In this document: positions 45,321 to 56,336 of the stretch, in pieces
Layout of the letters: the number at the start of each line of letters is the position of its first letter
Position numbering within the stretch: position 1 is the stretch's first letter
From: Akebia trifoliata
Lineage: Eukaryota > Streptophyta > Magnoliopsida > Ranunculales > Lardizabalaceae
Reading direction: 5' to 3'
Length of the DNA stretch: 64,000 bases
Assembly (NCBI GenBank): GCA_017979445.1
Contig: CM030711.1
Span: 2,356,001 to 2,420,000, forward strand
Translations under genes and position numbers: made by a program
Notes under the pieces: model-generated
Databases searched by the model: none
Told to the model about the DNA's origin: nothing
Seen by the model: only the letters and a program-made list of their open reading frames with translations

Positions 45321-47190
45321 TACTAATGTTCATTGTAAATGTTTCACTTTCTTTCATGTGTGGGGTTCATGTGTTTCGTGTTTACAGGAGATTATATGTT
45401 AATGGGTAAGTGTTCTTGTAAAACTTAGGGTTCATCTTCTTCACTATAAGAATAAAACCAACTCCGAGTGTTCATGTAGCATAATCACCTAGATTTATGG
45501 GCACCGCCCAATTGCCAGACCGTCCCAATGGTGTCAATTTTATACAAATATTGTTGTTTGTCCAAGAGGAACAAACAGGGATCACTAAAATTCACACGGA
45601 GACCCGAGACTGCCTCGAAACATTTTAGGAGAGAGCACAATTCCTGTGTGTCACAAAGATCATCTATTTGTGTCTATCTATCCCTGAAATTAAGACCGAA
45701 GTAATAACCAACTATGAGCAAATTAGCTTTAATCCAAACAATAGTCTCGTGTCCGCATTTTGTGTTCTTGATTATGTGCCATCTACCTCGTATGTTCCAC
45801 ATTTTTTGGAGCACTATTGGAAGAGATAATAGTTGCTCTCTAATTTCAACATCCACAGAACTGAGAAAATGACTTCTCGAGAAATCGAGAAAATATTTTC
45901 TAAGCAATCGAACGCATCCAACGTATGGTATTTCTTAATTTTCCTTTTCACTGATGCCTCTTAGGACACATTACTCGGTCCATTTTTGTACTTGAGATCA
46001 AAAGTTCCAAGGCAAATAATTATAACACTCCAAGAACTCGGGAGGAATAGAAAAAAATGGAATAAATGTGCTACCTCAAGATACTAGTTGGAAGATCAGA
46101 ATTCTGGAATTGTCTTCAAATGGGAGTAGATGCAGACTGAGTCTGATATTGGACTCCTTAATCCACATCCCAGAGGTGAACAATGAGGTCACTTATGCTC
46201 GGAACACAACGACCCTTGGACTAGTCACTAAGGCAATTGTGGAATTATTGGATGTTCTTGGCCATTTCAGGGTACCGTCACCACTACGCGAGAGTTATGA
46301 AGTGTGTAAGACTTAGGCATGAGTGGGGGTGAAATTAAGGGAAATTGTCACCAACTCGATCATTTTTAGAAAAAGAAAAATCTTACAAATTGAGTAAAAA
46401 CATGAAGTAAGAGAGGAAAGCAAGTTAACAACCTAGAATTCCTCCTACAATTTTGAATTTTGAGTAACTTGAGTGTCAAAGTACTTTATCACGTATACCT
46501 CTGATACTTAAAGAATTCAAATCGTGGTGAGATGAAGATCAAAGACACATTTCAAATCTCAAGACGCGTCGTAGATTTTTGCGTCCAACCTACCGTTCCT
46601 ATTAGTTACCCTTATAGCAGTGTTAAAAACAACCCGGGAATTACAAATTGCAAATAATTGAATTATACTAATTAAAATTAAGATCTAACTATATAGCATA
46701 CAAATTGCAAATAATAAACCCTTTTATATACTTTTGAAATCAATATATATATTCAGATCCGAACAAATCTAGGGATACATTTGTATACAACCCATAACTA
46801 AGTCTGTTTAAGAAACACTAGACCATGTTCGATCCATTTTTTTTATTCGGATCTACTCCAAAGATTCAAAATAATTAAATTCGATTTTAATCACCAAAGG
46901 TCGACCCATTTTAGGCCTTAACTATACATTTGATGTTTTAAGTTGTTTCTGACTACTATTAACGTCCAATCAAAGCTGACTTATTTCAAGTGAACAATTC
47001 CTCTTTATAATTTGATTTTGACCACTAATTCAAAAGGGTTCACTTGGGCACATAGAGCCAATCCTTTAAGAGTAGGTCGGCTAGTAAGATAGGCTCATAT
47101 GTCCCACATAATATAATATTGGTAAGTTGCAAAGACCCAATCAACCTTTTTATCTTATTGGTGATTCATTCAAATATATTTGAGTGCTTA
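45321..47190. other. Intergenic, no recognisable gene
   Basis: 3' UTR side of the GH18 gene to about 45480. Open frames at 45674-45907 (-) and 46068-46316 (+) match no family I know and lack supporting splice context; they may be decayed transposon sequence. Confidence 0.3.
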
Positions 47191-47403
47191 TTTTTTAACT
47201 AGAAAATCTTCACTCCATCATTACTCGATTGACGTGGCATAGACATGGAACTATAGATCATGTTCCTCAGGATACACAAATGTACATTCTTATAAAAGAT
47301 GTGTAGTTGTGCATCCCGAGAAACAAGATCTATGTTTCTGTGTTCATACCACGTCAGTCGAGCATTGACAGAGTAAAAATTTTCCAGTTAGAAAATCATT
47401 TTT
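47191..47403. mobile_element. Foldback MITE, family B
   Basis: Left AACTAGAAAATCTTCACTCC and CGATTGACGTGG pair with right CCACGTCAGTCG and AGAGTAAAAATTTTCCAGTT. The core CCTCAGGATACACAAATGTA pairs with GTTGTGCATCCCGAG. It ends in AGAAAATCATT. Confidence 0.7.
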
Positions 47404-48937
47404 CAATTATATTTTCATCGTTAACTTATAACTAATCTACATAAGGCCCGTGAGAGAAAAGATATTGAAGCTTCATGGTTAAAAATCACAAATCAGATTG
47501 ATATATTCTGTATAATCTAAAGGTGGGACAACGATGATGGGCCGAAAGGAGTGTCATTTGATGTATGAAAGGATTGAACTCAAATTATACTTTCTAATGT
47601 GCTTTGTATTTATTCATGAAAAACGATTCGTGAAAAAATACATAATCCCAATCATTAATACACTAAATCAAAGGATTTATCTCGACCTTTGGATTTCTTA
47701 TTGCAACGATCCAACCCATTTTGTTAAAAAAAAAAATTAACAAAACACATAATCCAATTCTTGGGATAAAATATGTATCCCAATGATACATATATCCTCT
47801 AGGATAAATCGGGATAATCTGGTTAGTGATCCCATTAAAAATAGAATTTGTTTTTGGAGATCCCACATTCTCATTGATCCATGTGTATCAAAGGAATCCA
47901 AATTCGTAAAAAAAAAATACCCTTATTTTTATCTATGTAGAGATGTTTTAATACACGTGAACCAATAAGAATGTCGCATATTCAAAATCACATTTTTAAA
48001 ACAGGTTTACTGTCATCATAGAATTACATTATGCATTATGATATTGACTCAAGTCAAAGGAGAGGACACAAATAAATGAAAATAGTCAGGTGTGTTGCAA
48101 TTTCATCCTGGGTTACTTAATTCGCTAATGAGATCTTGAACCACGAATTGGTTCCAACCGAACCAATTCGAAGTACGACTTGCTCTGTGTTCGTCAAGTG
48201 CATTGAACCTGGTTGAATTACATCATTTTACTTAATTGTTTTTCACCCCTCCACATGTTAATAAAATTGAGATATTCCACTAAAAGTTAAAATTGATTAT
48301 AAGCCCCTTTGACCCTGGTCTTTGTGAATAAATTAATGAAAAATGATCAAATATCCTCATCTTCAACTTCTAAATATAAAAAATCTTTATTTTTCTCCCC
48401 AAAATTTACCAACTTTACCTCTTTTTTACCCTTGCTCATCACTCCAACCTTCAAATGTTCTCATCTCTGTCTACCCCTACGAATCGGGTTCATTCTCGAT
48501 TGACGAACCATGAATTGCAAACCAAAATTCGAACTGCAGTCCCAAATTCGAACCGAGTGAACCACAAATTAGGTAGCATAGATTTCAACCCAATAATTAG
48601 GGGGTGAATAAAAAAACCCTGTCTTAGTTCTAGGAATTGATACATAAAAGCCCATTGGTTGAAATTGACCATGATTGAGTACATTAAAATGACACGTGGC
48701 AGACATTAGAAAGTCAAGATCTTATACTCACTAATATCTCTTGAAGAGATTTTCTCCTAACTTAAACATCAATCTGATTTGACTACCACTAAATCTTCTA
48801 TAGTCAACAGCACAATATTTCTTTTTTAACTCAAGTTTTGAACCATGCTCTTGAATTTAGATACATTTTCCTTAGTGTATATCAATTTTTTTAGCTTTTG
48901 ACTCCAACTTGATACAAGAGGAATCTACTTTTCCAGA
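47404..48937. other. Intergenic with family F fragments
   Basis: About 48240-48480 resembles the left end of family F (ACCCCTCCACATGTTAATAA, CTTTGACCCTGGTCTTTGTG, CATCTTCAACTTC). About 48125-48590 also carries the GAACCGAA/CGAATCGGGTTC block shared with 37530-37930. No gene. Confidence 0.35.
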
Positions 48938-49162
48938 AGAGTCATGATAATCTGACGAACCTACGTGACAAACTCAATCAACTCTCCTGACATGACAAGT
49001 TCAAGAGTTGTAGATTTGTATGCCTCAGGATACACAATTTCCTTGGGATACACTTTCTTCTAGGGAAGTGTAGTTGGGTATCTTGAGAAGTACAGATCTA
49101 CAACTTGTCATATTAGGAGAATCGATTGAGTGTGCCACGAGTGGTCAGACTATCACAATTCT
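48938..49162. mobile_element. Foldback MITE, family B variant
   Basis: Left ATGATAATCTGACGA...CAACTCTCCTGACATGACAA pairs with right TTGTCATATTAGGAGAATCG...GTCAGACTATCACAAT. The core TGCCTCAGGATACACAATTT pairs with GTAGTTGGGTATCTTGAG. Confidence 0.65.
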
Positions 49163-49184
49163 TTCTAAAACTATATAGAGCAAG

Positions 49185-49398
49185 GATAAAATGACTCCTC
49201 ACATGACATACTTAATTGACTCTCCTAATGTGACATGCGAGAATCATAGATGTGTACTCCTTGAGATACACAAATGCACATCCCTATAAAAAGTATAATT
49301 GTGTATCCCGAGAAATATAAATCTACAATTCTAGCACATGTCACATCAAAAGGAGTCATTGAGTATGCCATGTGGGGGAGTCGTGTTATCTTGATTCA
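49185..49398. mobile_element. Foldback MITE, family B variant, next to the previous one
   Basis: Left GACATACTTAATTGACTCTC...TGTGACATG pairs with right CATGTCACATC...GGAGTCATTGAGTATGCC. The core CCTTGAGATACACAAATGCA pairs with ATAATTGTGTATCCCGAG. Confidence 0.65.
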
Positions 49399-49617
49399 AC
49401 TATATATACCTTTAACTGAAGCTTTGCCTAACATTAGAAGGTACCCATCTCTGAGTCAAATCTTGTGATGTTTCTCATTCAAGTGGTCTCACAAACCACA
49501 CAATCTACATTATTATCCCTTTTATTCTCATTGATAGGTCAACTAGTATGAGAGTTATAAGTTATCAACCCATTGCAAGTAATGTGATTTAGACATGTAA
49601 GGACAGGGCACTAAGTG

Positions 49618-50612
49618 TGAGTTAGACACACCCCTCCACATTTTGGTGAATATTTGAGAGACCCCCATGTGTTCCAAAATTAATTACATACCCTTCTCCT
49701 CTTCTTCCCTCATCATCATCATCATTAAAGTCTTATTATATCTTCACAATAATACCTTGTGTTATTAAAAGTATGTTCTTATCGATTTTCATAATCTCAA
49801 TTCACTTACTTTTGGACTTTTCTTTCAACTTTTTAGAATCTTCACTTGTATATTCCTAGAAAGTTGGGTGTTAATTGGAATTTGTTGAATGTGCCCATGC
49901 CATCTACATTGAATTTTTTTTATACTTTTTATTATCTATTGAATTTGTTCCTATATTGTCAAGATGCATTCATTTTATCTTTACTAATCTTTTCATTCAT
50001 CAATCTCAACATCCCCATCTATGCTACTAGGGATGACTTAAATGCATTCATTTTTTACCTCTAAAAATCCTAGATTTTTCTCCTTAAAATATGTCATCTT
50101 CAATATTTGTACTTTTTTATTTTTTTTGGGTACCCATCAACATTTTGATGAATATTTAAGATACCCTTGGACATTTTGCACGGATGACATGCCCCCTTGA
50201 CATTAGTCTTCTTAATGGAGTGAAAATAACTTAGAAGAATTTATAAACTTCAATCCTTAAGAGAAAGATATGATTTGTGGAGAAATAGATGACAATGGAT
50301 TATGCTTAGAAAAATCAAAGATTTTCTACAAGAGCCTATAAAATGAGATTGCAAGGATGGATTGAAGATAAGGTTGAGTAGAATAGAAATAATTCACCAT
50401 CATAGTTGAAATAGAGTTAAGATGACTAGATTTAAGACGAAAAATCAAGGGTGTTTGCACTAAAAGGTTGAAAATGATGGTATTTAGGTAATTTTCTTTC
50501 ACAAGTCAATACTTTATAGTCTATACTCTATGGGAGAATATCCAGGGGCATGTCATGGATTAGAACAATTAGAGGGGCCTGTCAAATATCAGCATAACAA
50601 GGAGGATATATC
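49618..50612. mobile_element. Family F sequences, possibly two copies
   Basis: CCCCTCCACATTTTGGTGAA at about 49629 and CATCAACATTTTGATGAATA at about 50136 are two left ends. CATGCCCCCTTGACATTAGT follows the second. Near 50540-50600 GGGGCATGTCATGG...GAGGGGCCTGTCAAA looks like the matching right end. The interior has AAAATCAAGGG and AGGTTGAAAATGATGG. Confidence 0.4.
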
Positions 50613-50865
50613 TAAATATATAAATATGAACAGACGACCACAGGCCACATTAACATAAAGTCACTCCGTTACCGTTATTTTAACTGTTAGAGAAGCAACT
50701 GGACCTTCGAAACGTGTAACCGTTGAAATCATTGTCATATAGTCAACGTTCACTCAAAGATGACGTCATGGTTCACGTGCGAGTCCAGCTTTCCACGTAC
50801 TTTAAAAAGCTGAGGGTTCTGCCGCTGTGGGCAAAGCCAAAAACACCTCCCAACATTCAAGTCCC

Positions 50866-52518
50866 ATGTACGAATACGGCGATCCATTTGTCCCCGATTT
50901 CATCGGCCCAAACGAGTTCGACTCAGCTGGGGAAGCTCTCGCGGCGCTGAAATCAGAGATTGGTGAGAGCAGCAGCAACGGTAGCAGCAGTTATGGATCT
51001 CCAAGTTGTTACGTCCCAGGGCCGAGTTTAATTCAGAGGAGCACGAGTTATAACTCGCTTTACGTAAACGAGTTTAATCATCCCAATTTTCCGTATCTCC
51101 ATGAATCCGGTCTCAAGATTTTTGAGTTGGGGACCATCAACCCGATGAGACGGGCCGTTAGCGTTTCTGAGTTACAGGTGCTAACTGCCGAAACAATTTC
51201 TTGGGTTATTTCTTCATACTTTATTTCTGGGTGTTGGGTAGCTATCCAACTTCATGCGTTCTTCGTATGCCACATGTCACCCTATTGACTTACAAATAAC
51301 CGCAATTTTAAGACTAAGTCTAGTCTTACTAACTTAGTAAGATTTCAAATCTTGTTAAGGGTTGTTGAGCTCATCTTATGGCACCCAAAAACATAATCAG
51401 ATGCCATAAGGAGTAGACTCAACTTGACCAAGTTTCGAGTGAGGGTGCTGATTTCTTAATTAGAAAGTCTTCACTCGGCTGATGTGGCATGGACATGGAA
51501 TCTTAGATCTTTTTCCTCGGGATAAGTAACTGCACACATTTATGGGAATGTTCCGCTGTGTGTCACGAGGAAAAAAGATCTATGGTTCGGTATCTGTGCC
51601 ACGCCAGTTAAGCATTTACGGAGTGAAGACTTTCTACTTAGAAAATCATTATTCTTTGAGTAAACAAGACAATTTTTATAGAATCGTGCTGAAGTGACCT
51701 CAAGTTAGAACCTCATATCGCACTTCTTGACATGAAAGTGTATATGAAAAGCATCCATGGTTCTCAAACACTTTCACATCAAGAAGTGCGGTATGAGGTT
51801 CCAGCCCCTGATGTCATTATAACTAGCATTATTCATTTTTATTTTTTGACTCTAAAAGTCATAGTCGAATTGTACCCGATTTATCATAGATCTCTTTTTT
51901 GGGGATACACAAGGAAAAAAGTCTAAGGTTCTATGCACTTGCCATGTCAAATGATTACAAATACTCGAGTCATTTTATCATTAGCCTAAAAAATCATCTT
52001 GGCAAATATCTCATCCCATGTTTATTTATTTATTTTGAATGATAAAAATTTTTTTATATTATTATTAGACAATTAATTTGGTGCAAGATGGTCGTGGATT
52101 GAAGGACCAATCATTGTTACGTGAGAAGTGTAACATTTACGGCACGATTAGAGTCGGCCATTATAGTGCAGAAGAACGAAAAGAAAGAATCGAGAGATAT
52201 AGAAGCAAGAGAAAGCGGAGGAATTTCAATAAGAAGATCATGGTAGGGACAAATTACTCATATTTTGATTTTGATTTTGATTTTTTACATGTAATTTACA
52301 TATAACTTGTGTTGATGATGCAGTATGAATGTAGGAAGAAATTGGCTGATAGTCGAACCCGAATTAGAGGAAGGTTTGTGAGGAATGAAGAAATAAATGA
52401 GAGATCTCAACAAGCTCAATGGATGAGGCAGATGGGTGAAGATGATGACGATGATGCTTGGATCAATTTACTTGATGCCTTCTCTCTATCAATCTCCTCT
52501 GTTAACCCCACCCAATAA
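50866..52518 (+). CDS. CCT-motif family (CMF) transcriptional regulator, 3 exons
   Basis: Join of 50866-51177, 52069-52242 and 52324-52518 gives 226 aa, phase 0 throughout. The frame is open upstream but the first ATG is at 50866 (MYEYGDPFVPDFIGP). The N-terminal 100 residues are acidic and Ser-rich, as in activation regions. The CCT motif spans about 137-183: SAEERKERIERYRSKRKRRN, then FNKKIMYECRKKLADSRTR and IRGRFVRN. The intron inside the motif, after KKIM, is at the position usual for CCT genes. There is no B-box or receiver domain, so it is a CMF rather than a CONSTANS or PRR protein. The acidic C-terminus ends at NPTQ. CCT proteins bind NF-Y and act in flowering, clock or sugar responses. 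Intron 1 carries two MITEs. Confidence 0.9.
51446..51652. mobile_element. Foldback MITE, family B, in intron 1 of the CCT gene
   Basis: Left TTAGAAAGTCTTCACTCGGC (one base variant) and TGATGTGGCATGGACATGG pair with right GTGCCACGCCAGTTAAGC and GAGTGAAGACTTTCTA. The core TTTTTCCTCGGGATAAGTAA pairs with GTGTGTCACGAGGAAAAAAG. It ends in AGAAAATCATT. Confidence 0.7.
51680..51836. mobile_element. Foldback MITE, family A, in intron 1 of the CCT gene
   Basis: GAACCTCATATCGCACTTCT with TGACATGAAAGTG pairs with CACTTTCACATCAAGAAGTG with CGGTATGAGGTTC. The left flank CGTGCTGAAGTGACCTCAAG is the family terminus also seen at 53290 and 53990. Confidence 0.7.
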
Positions 52519-52659
52519 CAAATGATTAAATATGATAATTTATATGACCACACCAAAATATTCTATATTTAATGCCAAACAAGAATAAAGACGCACCAAA
52601 AGAAAAAATATTAAAATGTAGGGCATAGCTGCAATTCCATCATGAGAGCAACCAATCTT

Positions 52660-52770
52660 CAATTTCTTCTTTGATCGCACTCGAGTTACAAGTGAAAAGC
52701 ATCTATGGTTCCGTACACACATCCATCTCAGCAATGAATCAATGTGAATTTTAAAGTCACTCCCATATTA
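52660..52770. mobile_element. Family A fragment
   Basis: AAAAGCATCTATGGTTCCGT with ACACACATCCA matches the centre of family A; the ends are decayed. Confidence 0.4.
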
Positions 52771-53127
52771 TTCAAAAGATTGAGAAGAACATATGTCAAT
52801 GGCGTACGATTAGTAGGTGCATGTGGAGGTAATATATTTGATTTTAATAGGGTCATTCCCTTTGCCCCAGACAAGAATTTTGATTGTTGCGTTGTGTATA
52901 CTATTCTTGACCCATTTTTCAAAGGTTGGAAGGCTTGTATTTTAGATGTATCGAGGAATAATTGAATTCCTAGACATTTGTCAACGATGGCATGATCTTA
53001 ATCATTCTTGCTGGGAATTTTATTTTTCTTTTTTCTTTTTTAAATAATTTTCTGAGTATGAAGTGCCCCTCATTTTAAAGAGAAGTCTTTTAATAGGCAG
53101 ACTCCCAAACATAATTACCATTTGAGT

Positions 53128-53315
53128 CTTGTTGGACCGACCTCAAGATTGGATCTCATATCGTACATCTTGTCGTGAAAGTGGATATGAACCATAGATG
53201 CTTTTTCACGTGTATATGGAGGAAAAGCATTTATGGTTCTCATACACTTTCATGTCAGGGTGTGTGATGCCAAGTCCAATCTTGAGGTCACTTCAGTATT
53301 ATTCTTATCATTTAG
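53128..53315. mobile_element. Foldback MITE, family A
   Basis: GACCTCAAGATTGGATCTCA on the left pairs with AAGTCCAATCTTGAGGTCAC on the right. The core ATATGAACCATAGATGCTTT pairs with GGAAAAGCATTTATGGTTCT. Confidence 0.7.
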
Positions 53316-53984
53316 GGAATCTTGAGCCTAGTCCCTCGCCTTAATCTCTAAAAACAAGGTATTCTTTAATCCCCATAAATTGTAATTTATGTTTATCAAG
53401 TGCTTTTTAAAATGATAATTTTGCAGATTTAAAATAACTATCTCGTAGGTCTCGCTATTTTTAGCGAGATAGTCACTTTAAACCTGCCAAATAGTCACTT
53501 TAAAACCTCCAAATTCATTACTATTCACATTTTGGTAATTAAAATGAACTAAATTCATCAAATTCAAGTCATGAAATGATAATTCACCCCTGGAAATTTT
53601 CAAATGTATGAACTCACTTATAAGAATATTTTAGCTTGTTGTAAGGGTAATGATTTTCTTTAGATGATCTCTTCTCATTTTATGGAAATGATGAGATCCT
53701 TAAACTTGTGTAGGAACTAATTCGGAAAGATCCCAAAAATAATTTCTTATTTCTCTTGATCTTTATTTGATGATCTCTATGGTGCATGCGGTTACCATAT
53801 ACAATAGTTTCATTAACATCATCATCACTATTATCATAATCACCATTACCGTGATCATTATAACCATCAACATCATCTTAATTAACTTTGAGTAAAAATT
53901 CAAAGATTTTTAGATTATTTTTTAATTAATCTTATACTAGAATGTGGCAAGTGCAAACTAACAAGTATCTAAAATTAATTTAGA

Positions 53985-54150
53985 ATAGCACTGAAGTGAC
54001 CTCAAAGATTTATCTCATTTTACACTTTCCTTATGTGGAGGTGTGTACGAACTATAAATGTTTCTCATCGAGATACAATGAAAAGCATCTATGGTTTTGT
54101 GCACTCTTGCCATGAAAGTGCCAAATAAGATCAATCGTGAGGCCACTTCA
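53985..54150. mobile_element. Foldback MITE, family A
   Basis: Left end AGCACTGAAGTGACCTCAAA, right end CGTGAGGCCACTTCAACACA. The centre has GAAAAGCATCTATGGTTTTG. Confidence 0.65.
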
Positions 54151-54186
54151 ACACAACTCATTAATTAAAGGTGATTTTGAAGATTA

Positions 54187-54298
54187 ATGGATGAATAATG
54201 CTAAAGTGAGCTTAGGATTAGACTTCACATCATACACTCTCACATCAAGATGTGCAATATAAGGTCCCATCTCGAGATCATTGTGGCACAACTCCTAA
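54187..54298. mobile_element. Family A, short decayed copy
   Basis: AATGCTAAAGTGAGCTTAGG on the left and CATCTCGAGATCATTGTGGC on the right; CACATCATACACTCTCACAT pairs with CATCAAGATGTGCAATATAA. Confidence 0.5.
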
Positions 54299-55552
54299 CG
54301 GACATCTTTATCATTTTGAAAGGGTAGGGATCCAGTTAGGTGTCCCATCCCTAACCAAGGTCAAGTAGCGTTCCATTTTATAGCAAATGCCATTTTTTGG
54401 GACTCACTAACCATATGGATATGTGATCCATCTCTTGGTGAACCTACGTGCCAAAAAATCATAGTGTTTGATAATTTATCTACTAAATCGAATCTCTTGA
54501 AAAAAAAAAATGAAATCCAACGGTTAGAGGTCATTCTTAAAAATAATGCTATTAACAATGGATGCACATCACCAGTCACCAAAGGATGGACCACATATCC
54601 ATTTCGTTAGTGGGTCACCAAAAATGCCACATGGCATAAAATGGGGTGCCACCTGACCTAAGTTAGGAACGAGACACTTGATTCGATTCTTATTCATTTT
54701 GAAAACTAAACAATGTGATTTCAGGGAGGTGTAGTTGCAATTTTCTAGTCTTTTACCAAAAGGACTTTGATTATATTAAGGACATGTTTGATTGCTAGAA
54801 AATTATTCATCGGGCCTTTATTAATAATGGCTTTTTATAAACACTTTTCTGTTACTTTTCAAAACTAATTTTCAAGTCAAAAACACTATAATTCATTATT
54901 CATTGGATAGGAATCACCAATGAATTTTTTTATTTATTTATCTCATTCTAATAATAATTAATAATTCAAGCAAATGATGAACCAACAAATCCTTTTCCAT
55001 TTGTTTGAGTACACCATGAAAAATCTGTTTAAACTCTTTAATTTATTCAAATTGTTATAATTTTTTTCTTTTTAGATTTTTTTTTATTAAGTCTAACTTT
55101 ACTTAGTAAGATTTCAAATCTTACAATGTCACCTTTTGGCATCAAAAACATGATCCAGGGATGAAGACAATAAAAAATTTGAACTTTATTTTTAGGGTAA
55201 AAAAGCTTTAAAAAGTTTATATTTAGCCATTAAATCTTAATTTTAAATATGAGAGTGTTTTGGTGGGAGTTCAATAGCCATCCATTTTCAAAAATCTTGG
55301 ATCAAGACAAAAAAATGAAATAATTGATTTTTTTTTTTTTTTTGTTATGAGTTTTTTCATGAAATCTAGAGGGTTTTGGTGTTGGATTACCAATTTGATA
55401 ATCCATTTGAGCTCAATGATCCTCAGTAATATTTGTAAAATTACCATATTAGTAAGAAAATTATTTCTTTTTAATTAACTTAGAAGATGGTATGCCATAC
55501 GATTCTATGAGCATGTTTCAAAAGGATTTATTTATAATTTAAAAACTTACAA

Positions 55553-55557
<5 letters not shown>
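54299..55557. other. Intergenic, AT-rich
   Basis: About 54330-54680 has weak inverted halves: GGTGTCCCATCCCTAACCAA against TTAGGAACGAGACACTTGAT, and CCATCTCTTGGTGAACCTAC... against TAGTGGGTCACCAAAAATGC. This is perhaps another decayed foldback. No gene. Confidence 0.35.

Positions 55558-55592
<35 letters not shown>
55558..55592. repeat. (TA)n microsatellite
   Basis: About 17 TA units. Confidence 0.9.
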
Positions 55593-55596
<4 letters not shown>

Positions 55597-55897
55597 ATAA
55601 TAAAAAAAAGATATTTATTAGTTTTGATAACTAGCCATGTGAATATAGGGTTATTTGTTACAATTTTATTGGTTTTGACCAAAATAATCTTGCTTTTATC
55701 AAGTTTAGACCTAAAGAAAAAAGGGCATTTAAGAGATTCGAATTAGATGCACAGATCATTTTCTCATATTGGAGGAGTGATAAAAGTGAAAATTTGGGTC
55801 ACTTTTGGAATCCAAATAAAATATAAGATTTGTGTAAAACCCTTCTCTCCTTCTTTACCTCCTCTCCTCTCTCTCTCTCTCTCTATAGTTCTCTTTA

Positions 55898-56336
55898 ATG
55901 GCGGACTTCCCTCCAAACTTAGATGATGGTGGTGGTTTTCACCATGTTTACGTTGCTGGGCGTGGAAGTTTTGTTGTCGGACCGAGGCCGGTTTATTAGT
56001 TTCCTCTGGTTAAACCGGTTCATACTCAGGTAAAGTTAAACAAGAAAACCGAAACGGTTTTGTTTGATTTCTATTTTTGGGTTGTTTTATTTAGAACTTT
56101 CCCTTTTCAGCTGTAATGGAGAAATGGGTTTCTTTTTTTCGCTTTGTTGTTTGCAGGTTGAGAGCTTTGTACAACCAAGATTTATGGTTCTGCAGAGGCC
56201 GCAAAACCAGGGTCAAAACCGCTTTTTTCCTTTTTATTTAAATGGATCTTACAAAGGTGGTTTTGTGAAGGAATCTGGAGGGACAGGGGTTTTCTTCCCT
56301 AGCGTTAGAGCTCCAACTGATGTTAGAAAGAAATAG
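55898..56336 (+). pseudogene. Small 'NLDDG / GGTGVF' plant protein gene with premature stop
   Basis: Exons 55898-56029 and 56157-56336 (CAG|GTAAAG, TTGCAG) join to 104 codons. The first begins MADFPPNLDDGGGFHHVY and the second encodes VESFVQPRFMVLQRPQNQ and then SGGTGVFFPSVRAPTD. MA(D/E)xPxNLDDG at the start and GGTGVFxP at the end mark a plant-specific family of unknown function. Codon 34 is TAG in frame (55997-55999); a CAG would restore a continuous frame, so this is probably a recent single-base nonsense mutation (or a sequencing error). A (CT)n tract and short leader precede the ATG. If expressed as read, it makes a 33-residue peptide. Confidence 0.6.

Noticed and set aside
45674..46316. 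Two frames of 77 and 82 codons
   Set aside because: No recognisable motif, no splice or promoter context; kept only as possible transposon debris.
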